Below are positions 11,002 to 21,020 of a stretch of 64,000 nt of DNA, piece after piece. Location of the stretch: assembly GCA_963082875.1 (NCBI GenBank), contig OY720102.1:13614990-13678989 (forward strand). The letters run 5' to 3'. The notes under the pieces were generated by a model. That model had not been told where the DNA came from. It did not search any database and saw only the letters and a program-made list of their open reading frames with translations. Numbering within the stretch: the first letter of the stretch is position 1; each line of letters starts with the position of its first letter. The position numbers were made by a program, and so were the translations under genes. This DNA is from Corella eumyota (Eukaryota > Chordata > Ascidiacea > Phlebobranchia > Corellidae).

Positions 11002-12946
11002 ATGCCAACATGAAAGTTGAATGGATTAAGTGTGACGTCATAGATTGTAGTAGTCTCATGTCAGTCGTACAAGGATGTTATGTGGTTTTGCATATGGCCA
11101 GTGTCATCGATTACAAGGAATTAGTTCCTTGCCAAAAATTATGGAAAATAAATGTTGGAGGTAGGTATTGTGATGTCATAAATTACGTCGTTGTTATATT
11201 AGAATTCGACAACATAGTTTATTTATTCTAGAACTTAAATGGTGCAGATTACTACAGCCTATTCTTTAATATATTATGACGTCATATAGGAACAATGAAC
11301 GTGCTGGAGGCTTGTTGTGCAAACAATGTCGGTTATTGTCTCTACACGAGCTCAATCGAGGCTTTCGGACCGAATCGAACCATGGAACCACTAGTGGGTG
11401 CTAGTGAAAACACTATTTACTGTTACTCTTCTGTGACATTATACAGAAGTACAAAGAAACCGCGAAGGAGCTTGTGCTGGAGTGGAACGAAAAAAAAGAT
11501 GAAAAATGGAAACATTTTAGGTAAAGTCACATTATTTTTATTTTTTTTTTATGTCTTTATCCTCGATGCGGGAAAGTCGAACAAGTGTTCCAAACATAGA
11601 TTAACAATAGTTAGTTCAACCTAGTCTCAAGTTGCCTGTGGTAGTTTGAGATATTATAAATAATAATTGTCCGATAATTATGCTGCTGATTAAGTGCTGG
11701 CTCAACAGAAATTTATATTGTTTATAACACCTTACTCAAGGGCGCTACAGCATGAGAGTAAGGGGGATTGAATCCACGACCTTATGGTGGTGTACCAAGT
11801 GTTCTACTACACCACGCTGTCGGTCTACTCGGCATATAATTGTCTGCTTTTGTTCTTTTTATTATTGACAGCATAATATTTTGTAGAAACTGGTCACATG
11901 TGCACTTAGAGGTTCTCATATTTATGGCGAAGATGACAACTTTACCAAATCGATTCTTTTGCGCCATCTTGCAACTAAAGTAATCAAGTCTCTTATTCCA
12001 CCAGAGGCGCTACAAACTCGAATGTACGTTGGAAACGTGACTTGGTGTCACATGATCGCGGCCACAAAAATGCAGGTAAACAAAACTTAGTTGTTCACTG
12101 CTTTAATATTGGGTTGGTGTGCAAAAGGTTTCTGGTTCGAGCACCACCACAGCCGTATATAGCTCCGGTTGTAACTAATATGTCTCAGCATGATCTTACT
12201 GAAAGATTAGGTTTTAAGTTTAGTGAAAAATATTGGTTTATATTTTGGTTATGTTTATTAATTTTAAAGAAATAAACTTGTACTCTGACTATAACTTATA
12301 TTGTACAGGAGTCCCCTTCTTTGTTTGGGGGAAACACCTACTTTCTGTGTGACGACACCTCTGAATTATCTTACCTGAGATTGAACTTGAAATTCTACGA
12401 GCATTTGGGTTTCAACATCCACAAGAGGGAGCCAGTGTTACCGTTTTGGTTGTTTATCCTCAATTCAACGTTGGTTGTATGGTGTTGTCAGGTGCTGGGT
12501 TGGTTTGGGATCAAAAAAGATGTAATTATTTAGTTTATTGAGTAGATTTTAGCTGGGTTACTGTCATAAAGGTTTTACTGAAAAACATCGACATAAATTT
12601 TGGTTAAATTTCGTGGTCTAAAACTTATCTCTTTGAAATAAACCCCATACCTATTTGAATAATACTTTGGTAACGAGGGTCAGTATGTTAAATTATTGCA
12701 AGTGTTAAACGTTTATTTCATGTATAATACTTTTAATGACAACTATTTTATGGTTTTTAGCCCAATATTACCCCAAACATGGCCAAGTCGTCCTGCACAA
12801 GATTCACCGTCTCCAATCAGAAGTTTGTGGAACATTTTGGCTACAAACCAAAATTTAGTTGGCCTGAATCGTTGAATATAATGAAGGAATATGTGAACAA
12901 GATTGTAAATGAAGTAGAAAATAATAACTTGAAAAAAATAGATTAA
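11002..12946 (+). CDS. HSD3B-like gene (3-beta-HSD C-terminal portion), locus 1
   Basis: Five exons are seen: 11002-11160, 11290-11520, 11887-12075, 12309-12521 and 12761-12946. They match 3-beta-hydroxysteroid dehydrogenase/isomerase from the end of the NAD-binding lobe to the C-terminus: MKVEWIKCDVIDCSSLMSV, KINVGG, MNVLEACCANNVGYCLYTSS, the SDR Tyr/Lys region, TCALRGSHIYGED-like, ESPSLFGGNTYFLCDDT, and FTVSNQKFVEHFGYKPKFSW to KKID and TAA. Two AATAAA signals lie at 13004-13014. The Rossmann exon with the glycine motif is absent; only about 194 bp separate DIM1 from exon a. Exon b drifts out of the family frame after the SSVT segment (PRRSLCWSG). It may be a degenerate or truncated gene. 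Confidence 0.7.
11560..11835 (-). repeat. SINE, reverse orientation, HSD3B-like intron
   Basis: TATCCTCGATGCGGGAAAGT, GTTGCCTGTGGTAGTTTGAG, TGATTAAGTGCTGGCTC and the complement of a tRNA-like head (ATTGAATCCACGACC) are all present. It is the orthologous insertion of the copies in the other HSD3B-like units. Confidence 0.85.
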
Positions 12947-13184
12947 TTTATATATATGTGATTCAATTTTGTTGGTATGTTTGTATTAGAATTTTTGTTG
13001 TGAAATAAAATAAAGACAACGTGCAATAAACTTTTTTAGTCGAGGATAAATTATAAAATATGTTTTGCCAGTTATGACGTCGGTCGTAAATACGTCATCC
13101 ACTCTCTGTATATAAACAGCTGACGCACGTGCCGCGTTATTTAAAGTTGGAGGTTTTGTTTCGAAGGTTGTTTTTTTTTTTTTT

Positions 13185-13484
13185 TTTTTTTGTATATATC
13201 TTTATCCTCGATGTGGGAAAGTCGAATGCGCGACTTAAACATAGAGTAACATAAGTTACTCCGACCCAGTCTCGAGTTGCCTGTGGCAGTTTGGGATATT
13301 ATAGAGACTATAATTGCCCGGTAATTATGCTGCTGATTAAGTGCTGGCTCAGCAAGAGTTTATACCGTTTATAGCGCCTTACTCAAGGGCGCTACAGCAT
13401 GAGATCAGTGGGGATTGAACCCACGACCTCATGTGTGGTGTAGCAAGTGTTCTTACCGCTACACCACGCTGCCGGCTTGTTCTT
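13185..13484 (-). repeat. Full-length tRNA-derived SINE
   Basis: This is the most complete copy. Read on the - strand it starts GCCGGCAGCGTGGTGTAGCG with a polymerase III A-box-like segment. A B-box-like GTGGGTTCAATCC follows, then the body (CTCATGCTGTAGCGCC, GCCAGCACTTAATCAGC) and a CATCGAGGATAAAGATATA tail with a long A-run. TTGTT lies on both sides and may be the target duplication. It resembles the composite tRNA SINEs known from Ciona; family identity was not checked. Confidence 0.85.
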
Positions 13485-13489
13485 GTGTA

Positions 13490-16400
13490 CTTGTGTAAGT
13501 TCGTGGCTAGTAACTTTACTTTAGTGAAATTTAAAGCAGCCATCTTTAATAGCAGATTAGAAAACACAGAATTGCTAACTTTACTAAAGATTTATTGATT
13601 TAGAAAATTTTGGCATTTTTTAAAAATTAATATTCGTTTAACTCATTTTTTTAATAAATGGTTAAATTTGTTGTATTTTATTTAATTTTTATGTTTTAGC
13701 ATAAAGTGAAAAGTGTACGGTATTTTATGTGCAAATCTAATGTGAGTAATTTTTGGATTCAGTTTTCCAAACTTGAATTGTGGGTCAGCTGTGTAGGGAC
13801 TGAGGTCAAGAAAAATCTAATCATAAAAAGTATCGACTCCTAAGGGTGCTCTTATCCAAATAATATGGCAATAACGTATAAAGTATAAGTCTCTAATGTC
13901 TAAAATAGGGTTTAAGACCCGTTAGAAATGGTCAAAAATAGCAAACCGAATCTACAGACAACATCTATTTATTAATCAAGCACGTTCATCATATAATTAT
14001 CCCGAAAGTTACATTACACATATACAAAACGGTATTACACGTACACACTACAAAAATCTGGTTTCTAGGTTACATACATAGCGATAAACATAATTACGAG
14101 TACATTACACACAAAAAAAACGTCTTTCGTATATCGACTACATCCTTTATAATGGTATTTAACTGTTAACTAATTCTAAATTAAAACTTGGCAAAGTAAA
14201 AATAGGTGTGTGTTTTAGGAACCAAAAAAATATACTACCGTTAGGAAATAAAATCGCGCAGAAAAAAAACAAAAACGGAGAACTGTTAATCCACATTTTT
14301 ACATCAAAAGGGTTACACTATTAACCCTTATTCTATGAAATCTATAGAATAATACAGTACGACTGAACAGGAAATTAGGCACAGCTTCCACTGGCTCTAC
14401 ATAACAAATAGCGACAATGTTTTACAGGGGCACGCGAAAAATATACAATTGGACCATGTTCAATATAATAACGAATAAATTTAGAGCGTCTAACTGCCTT
14501 ATGGGCGTTAGACTTGTCCTTGAATAAAGGGGTTAATTTGTTTGTCCCCTTTATAACCTGTATATATTTAAATATACATAAATACAGTCTCTATGAGTTT
14601 TTTCATATCAATAAGTCTTTTGTACGGTGTTTAAACCGCACGGGATGGTAGCGAGTTTGCACTGTTTCGGTTCGCCGAACGAAAGTTATTATTGTACCTG
14701 CGAGAAGGGGTTTCTTACGTATTTCTTTTGTTTACCTCATCGAAATCAGCTGATTTTAGTTGGAAACTTTTTGTTTTGGGTACCCCAGTGGCCAACATGT
14801 GTGTGATTGTCCAAAGCCAAACAGGTTTTCTTGTCGTTCGTCGCGAACCAGCATCAAGTCTGGTTTGAGGCTAGGAAAGCCTTGGCATTGGAATTGATGG
14901 AGATGCTAAGCGCTTTCCTACAGTTGGAAGAATATTATTTGTGTGGAGTTTTTAAACATTCGAATTTTTATTGCTTCTTGATGGTATATTTCAAGTGAAA
15001 TAAAATAAACATTTATAAAAATATGTTGCTAATTATTAAATTTAAAAAAAGTATTTCGCAAACCTCAAAAAATTGTAATGCAAGACACTTCGGCCCAGAC
15101 AGCTCGAACCGTAAATTTTAGTCTAAAGCAGCGGAGCAGAAGCCCGTCAAAAAAAATATTTTTCGCGTAGTAACAGACGATATTGTAGACGATTTTTTTT
15201 AACTAAAAGATGCAAAAAAACAATTTCCTTAAACAAAATTTGTTTAAAAATATGTTGTTATTTAGTTACCGTGTTAATTTACACTCAAAAGCTTTTAATA
15301 AAATGTATAGAGTTAGGCAACAATGCGAAACTTGAGTTGTCGTCCAATTTCGGTGTTAAATTTAAAATTTTAGGCGCTTTTAAGCGACACTCGCAATTTC
15401 TCGCACTTTCGGGCAACATCAAAGCATTTTTGCCGAAAACGTTGCTATGAGCAGGTGTTATAACGCGAAATTCTTTAAATTAAGTCAAAAGGTCGTTTAG
15501 TACATCCTGACTTAATCTCACTGATTCAGGATAGTTAACAAAAACCCGCCAATTTAAATAATATTTTTACAAGTTTTAAGGGATATATTTAAATAGTAAA
15601 CATGCAAAAAAAAACAATTTATATTTGCAAATTATTTAGTGAAAACATTTTTATAATATAATTGATTTTAATTAAATATTGTTTTAAATAACAACATTTA
15701 AAAAATGATCAAAACTTGCATTGCTTTTGTAACTTTAAAGTGCGCTACTTTAAATCGTTTTTTTTTAATAATTTTGTGTTATTAATTAAAAAAGTTCACA
15801 TAGGAAATAAATAACAATAATTTTTTGCTAATTTTGTAGCAATAAATAGTTATATGATGATTTAATTTCTTTAAATATTGGTCTTAAAACACGAAATACG
15901 AGACCCGCTGTTTCTCTTTTTTTTATCGCTTGAAAGCGTTTGACATTTTCTTGTTTTAGTTTATACTTTGATATAACTTGACACGGGCAAATAACTAATA
16001 ACATATTTATACACATTATTAAGTATATAAAGTATGAATTAATGTTTTATTTCCTTTCAATATTGTTCAGAAAAACGGCTTTGTTTCACAAAATACGTGA
16101 TATTTTAACGCATTTTTTGTTGCCAAAAACCACTTGCTTTTAACCTCATTTTTTTATAGGATTTAGTTTGTGTAAATAAAAAATGACACAATAAATGAAA
16201 GACAACATATTTTTGCACATTATTCATTTAAAAATTTATTGATTTCATGCTTATTTTATTTCAAATACAATAGACAACTGTTCATGAATACGCGAGAACA
16301 AAATATTTCGGTAATTAAACTGCAAACGCCCCGCTTTTTAAAAAAAATTTTCGGGCTGATCAAAATGTCTGGTTACCAACAATTTTATTTACACTCATTT

Positions 16401-18300
16401 GCTTGTAAGTGGCCAAGATTGGAGAGTTTTTAATATTTTTGTTGCATTTTTTTTGGTAAAATGCTGTTGGAAATATTTGTATGTTAAAATTTCAAAATTA
16501 CATAAATTATTTAAAAGTATTTTGTTAAAGATTATGGGTTAATCTTTACTTAAGTTTATGTTGATCCATACTTAAAACTACAGGAATTTTTGCCTTGTAG
16601 ACAATCTTGTAGACCGCTATATTAATAGGTAATTCGTACTCGGAGCTTTTACATAAATTGTGACTACTGGTGGTCGCTAGCTACTATGTGCACTGACGTC
16701 GATCCTGGGGGTGCAGGAGGTCCATGCACCCCCATTTATAATTTTAATAAGTGTTGACTGTTGAATATATGTGTCACCACTAGGTTATTTGCAAATGTTT
16801 CATTTTTTGCGTATAATTGATAGTTATATAAGCGATTTTTTTTGATATGTTGCCAAAAAGTGGCATATTCTGCTTGCCACGTTGTAGATTGTCTAAAACT
16901 GGCATTATTGCAAAACAAATACCGATTGTCCAGTGCCTTATTTTACGTAATAATTGTACTTCAGTTGGTTAAAGACCAATGTTGTCTGCTATCTTTGCGA
17001 ATATTAAATTTAAGACTGTTAAGAGTTAAGTTTAATGAGCACTTTAAAACGGATTTTTTTAGCGAAGATTTTACTATTTTTTGGCACCCCTAAATTGATT
17101 GATATTTTTTTGGATTGACGCCCACGACTATGTGTATATATTTCTCTTTAAACAAATAGATATTAGATGTATGCAAAACTTAATATATTTAAAAACACAG
17201 CTTTTAAACATTTGTAGTAATGGAGAAAAAAATTTATATACAACAAAAATTGCGTTTCTGATAAATTTTTATCAGTTGTTTTTTAAGTTACTGTTGTCGG
17301 CGTCGCACTGTACATAAAGTATAAGTGGTAGCTTTGATGTTATAGCAATGTTTATTAGTTGATTTATTCTTTTAAAGTCTTTGTAACTAGAGCAAGCATA
17401 GTGGTTGGCCTTTATAATTTATAATAAGGGTAACGTCTGTATTTTGTTACTTTACTAAGGAGAAGTGACATAACTATCTAACTATATTTCTGCTTATGGG
17501 AAAAAATAGTTCCTTGCTATAAAAGAATATATTTAAGAAAAAGCGTAACTTAAATTTAACATGGTTTTGTTTTAAACTTAATGCTGTAACTTAACAGTAA
17601 AACTTTTTTAAACAATTTAATGACATAAAGCTAATAACACAATATGATTTCAATTACAATATAAATTTAACTGTTTTTTTGTAAATTATAAAATGATTTT
17701 TAAATGATCAGATTGTAAGTTCGTCTAAGTTTTGTTGGTTATTTATTTCATGTTTAAATTACAAAAGTTTGTTGAAGCTTGTAAAAGGCTTAATATAAAG
17801 TCATTTTAGTTGGCATAGCTAAATGTGTTTTTAAAATATTGCTAAAAAATTTCTCTCATGTCTGGCTTAGTATAAACCACCCCTAATCTAGGGAAAAAAA
17901 TATCTATACAAAAGGTTTATAAAAATAGCTTAAATATTTCTACACAAATGGCTTGAATAGTGCAGACATGCTTTGTGTAGTTGTGTTAAAATTGTAGTAA
18001 TTTATTCTTCAAGTTTGGCTTATTTACTAAAGCCGGCAGTATAAACCAAGTTTTAATCTGGCACCAAAAGTAATTTTAACAAGAGGGTTGGAATGGCTAA
18101 AATTATACTACAAGCTTCAAGTTTGGGTAGTTTTTATAATATTGTAGTCATTTACTCTTCATGCCTGACTTATTTACTTAAGCCAGCAGTAAATACAAAG
18201 TTTAAGAGAGTTTTATTTGAAGTAATTTATATTTTTGTTATTATTTACGTTTTTTTTTAAATTCACATATAAGTTTTATTCGTATTTCGAACTGGCCTTT
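13490..18300. other. Gene-poor region, no supported coding sequence
   Basis: No open frame here has recognisable motifs or consistent splice structure. Between about 13960 and 14680 the DNA is less AT-rich and has AATAAA on the - strand near 13970, which would fit a 3' UTR of an unseen - strand gene or an old insertion. A short open frame at 14807-14998 is unrecognised. A 9-bp stem hairpin (GGGGGTGCA/TGCACCCCC) is at 16707-16734. Imperfect 180-bp direct duplication (CTTATTTACTAAAGCCGGCA and its variant) lies at 17860-18210. Confidence 0.5.
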
Positions 18301-18344
18301 TAATATCACTTATGTTTTGCCTACGTTACTGTTTGACTTTAAAA

Positions 18345-18392
18345 AAACAGCTATACCAACTAATTGCAGCATAGAAAACACAAGGTTGTTAT
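18345..18392 (+). other. Exon-like segment, duplicate of 19375-19422
   Basis: The stretch AACAGCTATACCAACTAATT to GAAAACACAAGGTT closely matches AACAGCCACATCATCTAAAT to GACAACACAAGGTTAG at 19385-19427. The latter ends in AAG followed by a GTTAGT donor. It could be a duplicated non-coding first exon of the repeat gene at 19974. No reading frame is claimed. Confidence 0.3.
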
Positions 18393-18509
18393 TTTTTGAT
18401 TTTAATATTATTTTCTGTATGCCATCTTGTATAAGAGCAGTGGCTTTGAATAAAAGTTTTTGTTGTATAAAATAACATCCTTGTTTTGGGTATATAGTGG
18501 CGATATTTC

Positions 18510-18695
18510 TTTTTTTGTACATATCTTTATCCTCGATGTGGGAAGGTCAAATGCATGACCATTTGTTAACTCGATCTAACCTCAACTTGCCTGTGGCAGT
18601 TTGGAATAATATAGATTTATAATTGCCCGATAATTATGCTGGTGATTAACAGATTAAGTGCTGGCTCAGCAGAAGTTCATACAGTTTATAGCGTT
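18510..18695 (-). repeat. SINE, reverse orientation, 5'-truncated
   Basis: Tail complement (ATATCTTTATCCTCGATGTG) and body (CTTGCCTGTGGCAGTTTGG, GATTAAGTGCTGGCTCAGC) are present. The tRNA-like head is missing; homology stops at TTTATAGCG near 18694. Confidence 0.8.
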
Positions 18696-18699
18696 GAAC

Positions 18700-19960
18700 T
18701 AGATAATGCAATAAATAGTAAAAAGTGGTTATAGATTTTCTTATTGTAAAAATATGGATTAGTCTTTGCCTATCATTAACTTAAGCTGTTGAAACAAAGT
18801 TATGTGGACCTGTTTATATAACTTTAATTATACATACACGCTTTGTAGCATTTTAGTTAAATTTTATAAAAAAAATCAAGTGTAAATATTAAAAAATATA
18901 ACAATTTATGTTGTCTACTTAAAACTCTAACACAGTAAAATAAATTGTTTTTTTATTTTTTTATGCTTAAATTTAAATTGGCAATCTGAAATTATTAGTT
19001 ATATAAAGAAATTTTTAAATTTGTTGTTACTTGTAGGCCCATTAACCAAAAAGTAATTAACTTTAAAATATGTTTATTGGTACATTCAATAATCAAGTAG
19101 TGAGCTTGGTGGCTGGTATCTATTTGTAATATTAACTTAATTGTTAAAGGTTTATAAATGCTAAGGATTGTGTTTGTCTTTTAAAAAAAAACAGAAATTA
19201 GTTTGCTGGCAATAATTAATAGTTTTTTTTGTTACAAAATTTTTTTTTCATTTTTGTGCTAGTAAAAAGAGTGCAGGTATTTGTGAGATTAACGTATTTT
19301 GATATTTTATTTTTATTTAGGTTTCAGCACCAATCACTTTTCTGTGTTAACAAATATTTTCTGTGACTACGTGACTTTAGAAAACAGCCACATCATCTAA
19401 ATCGCAGCATAGACAACACAAGGTTAGTATTTTTTATTGTTGTTAATGGTTTTGTCTTTGTTTTAGTAAAACAGTAGCGTTAAAAAAAATGGAAAATATT
19501 TTTTTTTGTCCATAGCAATTTATTTTTTAGAGGAAGATTAGACCCCAACTTTAAATTAAACAAAAACTTGTAACTTTAGAAATAGACAAAACCAAATTCT
19601 TATTTTGTGCAATAGAAGATTATTACTAAAGCATTATATTAAAAGACTATTATTAAGGCATTATATATTAACAATTTTCAAAACCCGAATATAAAATTGC
19701 AACTACTAAAATATTTAAATTTTGCTGGAACTATGTGAGTTAAAAGCATTAAATGTATTTGTAACACTTTGTAAAAAATAAATACAAAAAATAATTTTGT
19801 AATCATTTATTTTTGTATTTTAGTTTTGTTCTATTTGCACTAATTAGTGAAAAATTTTAAATTAGTTAACCAAAACATAAATTTTGTGTTTTATTTTTAA
19901 GATAATCTGCTTAAAAGATTTCTAAACACTATCTTGTTATTGAATGAATTTTTGTGCTTT
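18700..19960. other. AT-rich non-coding region upstream of the repeat gene
   Basis: No coding sequence is supported. The only structure is the exon-like segment ending at a GTTAGT donor at about 19422, a possible 5' UTR exon of the gene beginning at 19974-19992. Confidence 0.4.
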
Positions 19961-19973
19961 CTAACCTTCAAAG

Positions 19974-20783
19974 TTGTTCGAAGTTTTTATTATGGAGGAA
20001 ACTGAATCAGATGATCCAGTGTTGCCAAACAATAATGATCCAGAGTTGCCAGCCAATAATAACCCAGAGTTGCCAAACAATAGTGATCTAGAGTTGCCAG
20101 ACAATAATGATCCAGAGTTGCCAGACAATAATGATTCAGAGTTGCCAAACAATAGTGATCTAGAGTTGTCAGACAATAATGATCTAGAGTTGTAAGACAA
20201 TAATGATCCAGAGTTGCCAGACAATAATGATCCAGAGTTGCCAGACAATAATGATTCAGAGTTGCCAGACAATAATGATTCAGAGTTGCCAAACAATAGT
20301 GATCTAGAGTTGCCAGACAATAATGATCCAGAGTTGCCAGACAATAATGATCCAGAGTTGCCAGACAATAATGATCCAGAGTTGCCAGACAATAATAACC
20401 CAGAGTTGCCAAACAATAGTGATCTAGAGTTGCCAGACAATAATGATCCAGAGTTGCCAGACAATAATGATTCAGAGTTGCCAAACAATAGTGATCTAGA
20501 GTTGCCAGACAATAATGATCTAGAGTTGTAAGACAATAATGATCCAGAGTTGCCAGACAATAATGATTCAGAGTTGCCAAACAATAGTGATCTAGAGTTG
20601 CCAGACAATAATGATCCAGAGTTGCCAGACAATAATGATCCAGAGTTGCCAGACAATAATGATCTAGAGTTGTAAGACAATAATGATCCAGAGTTGCCAG
20701 ACAATAATGATCCAGAGTTTCCAGACAATAATGATTCAGAGTTGCCAGACAATAATGATCCAGAATCGAATTTAAATACTCAG
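19974..20783 (+). CDS. Repeat exon of an unrecognised acidic, Asn/Pro-rich protein
   Basis: From ATG 19992 the frame reads MEETESDDPVLPNNN and then 8-residue units NNDPELPD, with variants NNSDLELP and NNDSELPD, each 24 bp, for about 750 bp. The exon ends PESNLNTQ at a GTATTT donor (20784). It joins in phase 0 with 21021. Three in-frame TAA codons (20193, 20529, 20673) occur, always in the same variant unit (GAGTTGTAAGAC in place of GAGTTGCCAGAC). So either the + frame is decaying, or the array is not translated throughout. The - strand is open across the whole array in two frames (20752-19961 and 20580-19990), a by-product of the repeat. Function unknown. Confidence 0.5.
20025..20765. repeat. 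24-bp coding minisatellite, about 31 units
   Basis: The unit is close to AATAATGATCCAGAGTTGCC plus AGAC. Higher-order pattern: blocks of several units (for instance P-S-L type, ending in the TAA-bearing unit) recur at 20100-20200, 20430-20535 and 20580-20680, so multi-unit segments were copied. Confidence 0.95.
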
Positions 20784-21020
20784 GTATTTTATTTGTTTAA
20801 ACCTAGATAAAGGTTTATATTTAAAATTTCCCTAAACCATCTAATAGTACAAAGTTACTAAATATATTTAAAAAAGGGTTAAAGGGGAACAAATTTAAAA
20901 CTTTATGACTGTTATAATAACATTAATCCTTAAATTTTATTATTTTAAGTGTTTGGATAAGGTTGTGTTACTATAGTGATGTTACATTTATTAAAATTTA
21001 AATTAAAATAAATTTTGCAG

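Noticed and set aside
13379-13567. Possible tRNA gene or small protein at 13379-13567
   Set aside because: The tRNA-like part is the head of a SINE with a long body and A-tail, and the frame is a shadow of it.
14807-14998. A small protein gene (MSKAKQVFLSF-like)
   Set aside because: No recognisable domain, alternative start only, and no splice or neighbour support.
16707-16734. A terminator-like hairpin (GGGGGTGCA stem)
   Set aside because: Isolated 9-bp stem with no gene context; bacterial-type terminators do not apply here.
19961-20752. 263-residue Ser/Leu-rich repeat protein on the - strand
   Set aside because: Any 24-bp repeat without stop is open in that frame; the + strand has a start, splice donor and in-phase exons, the - strand has none.
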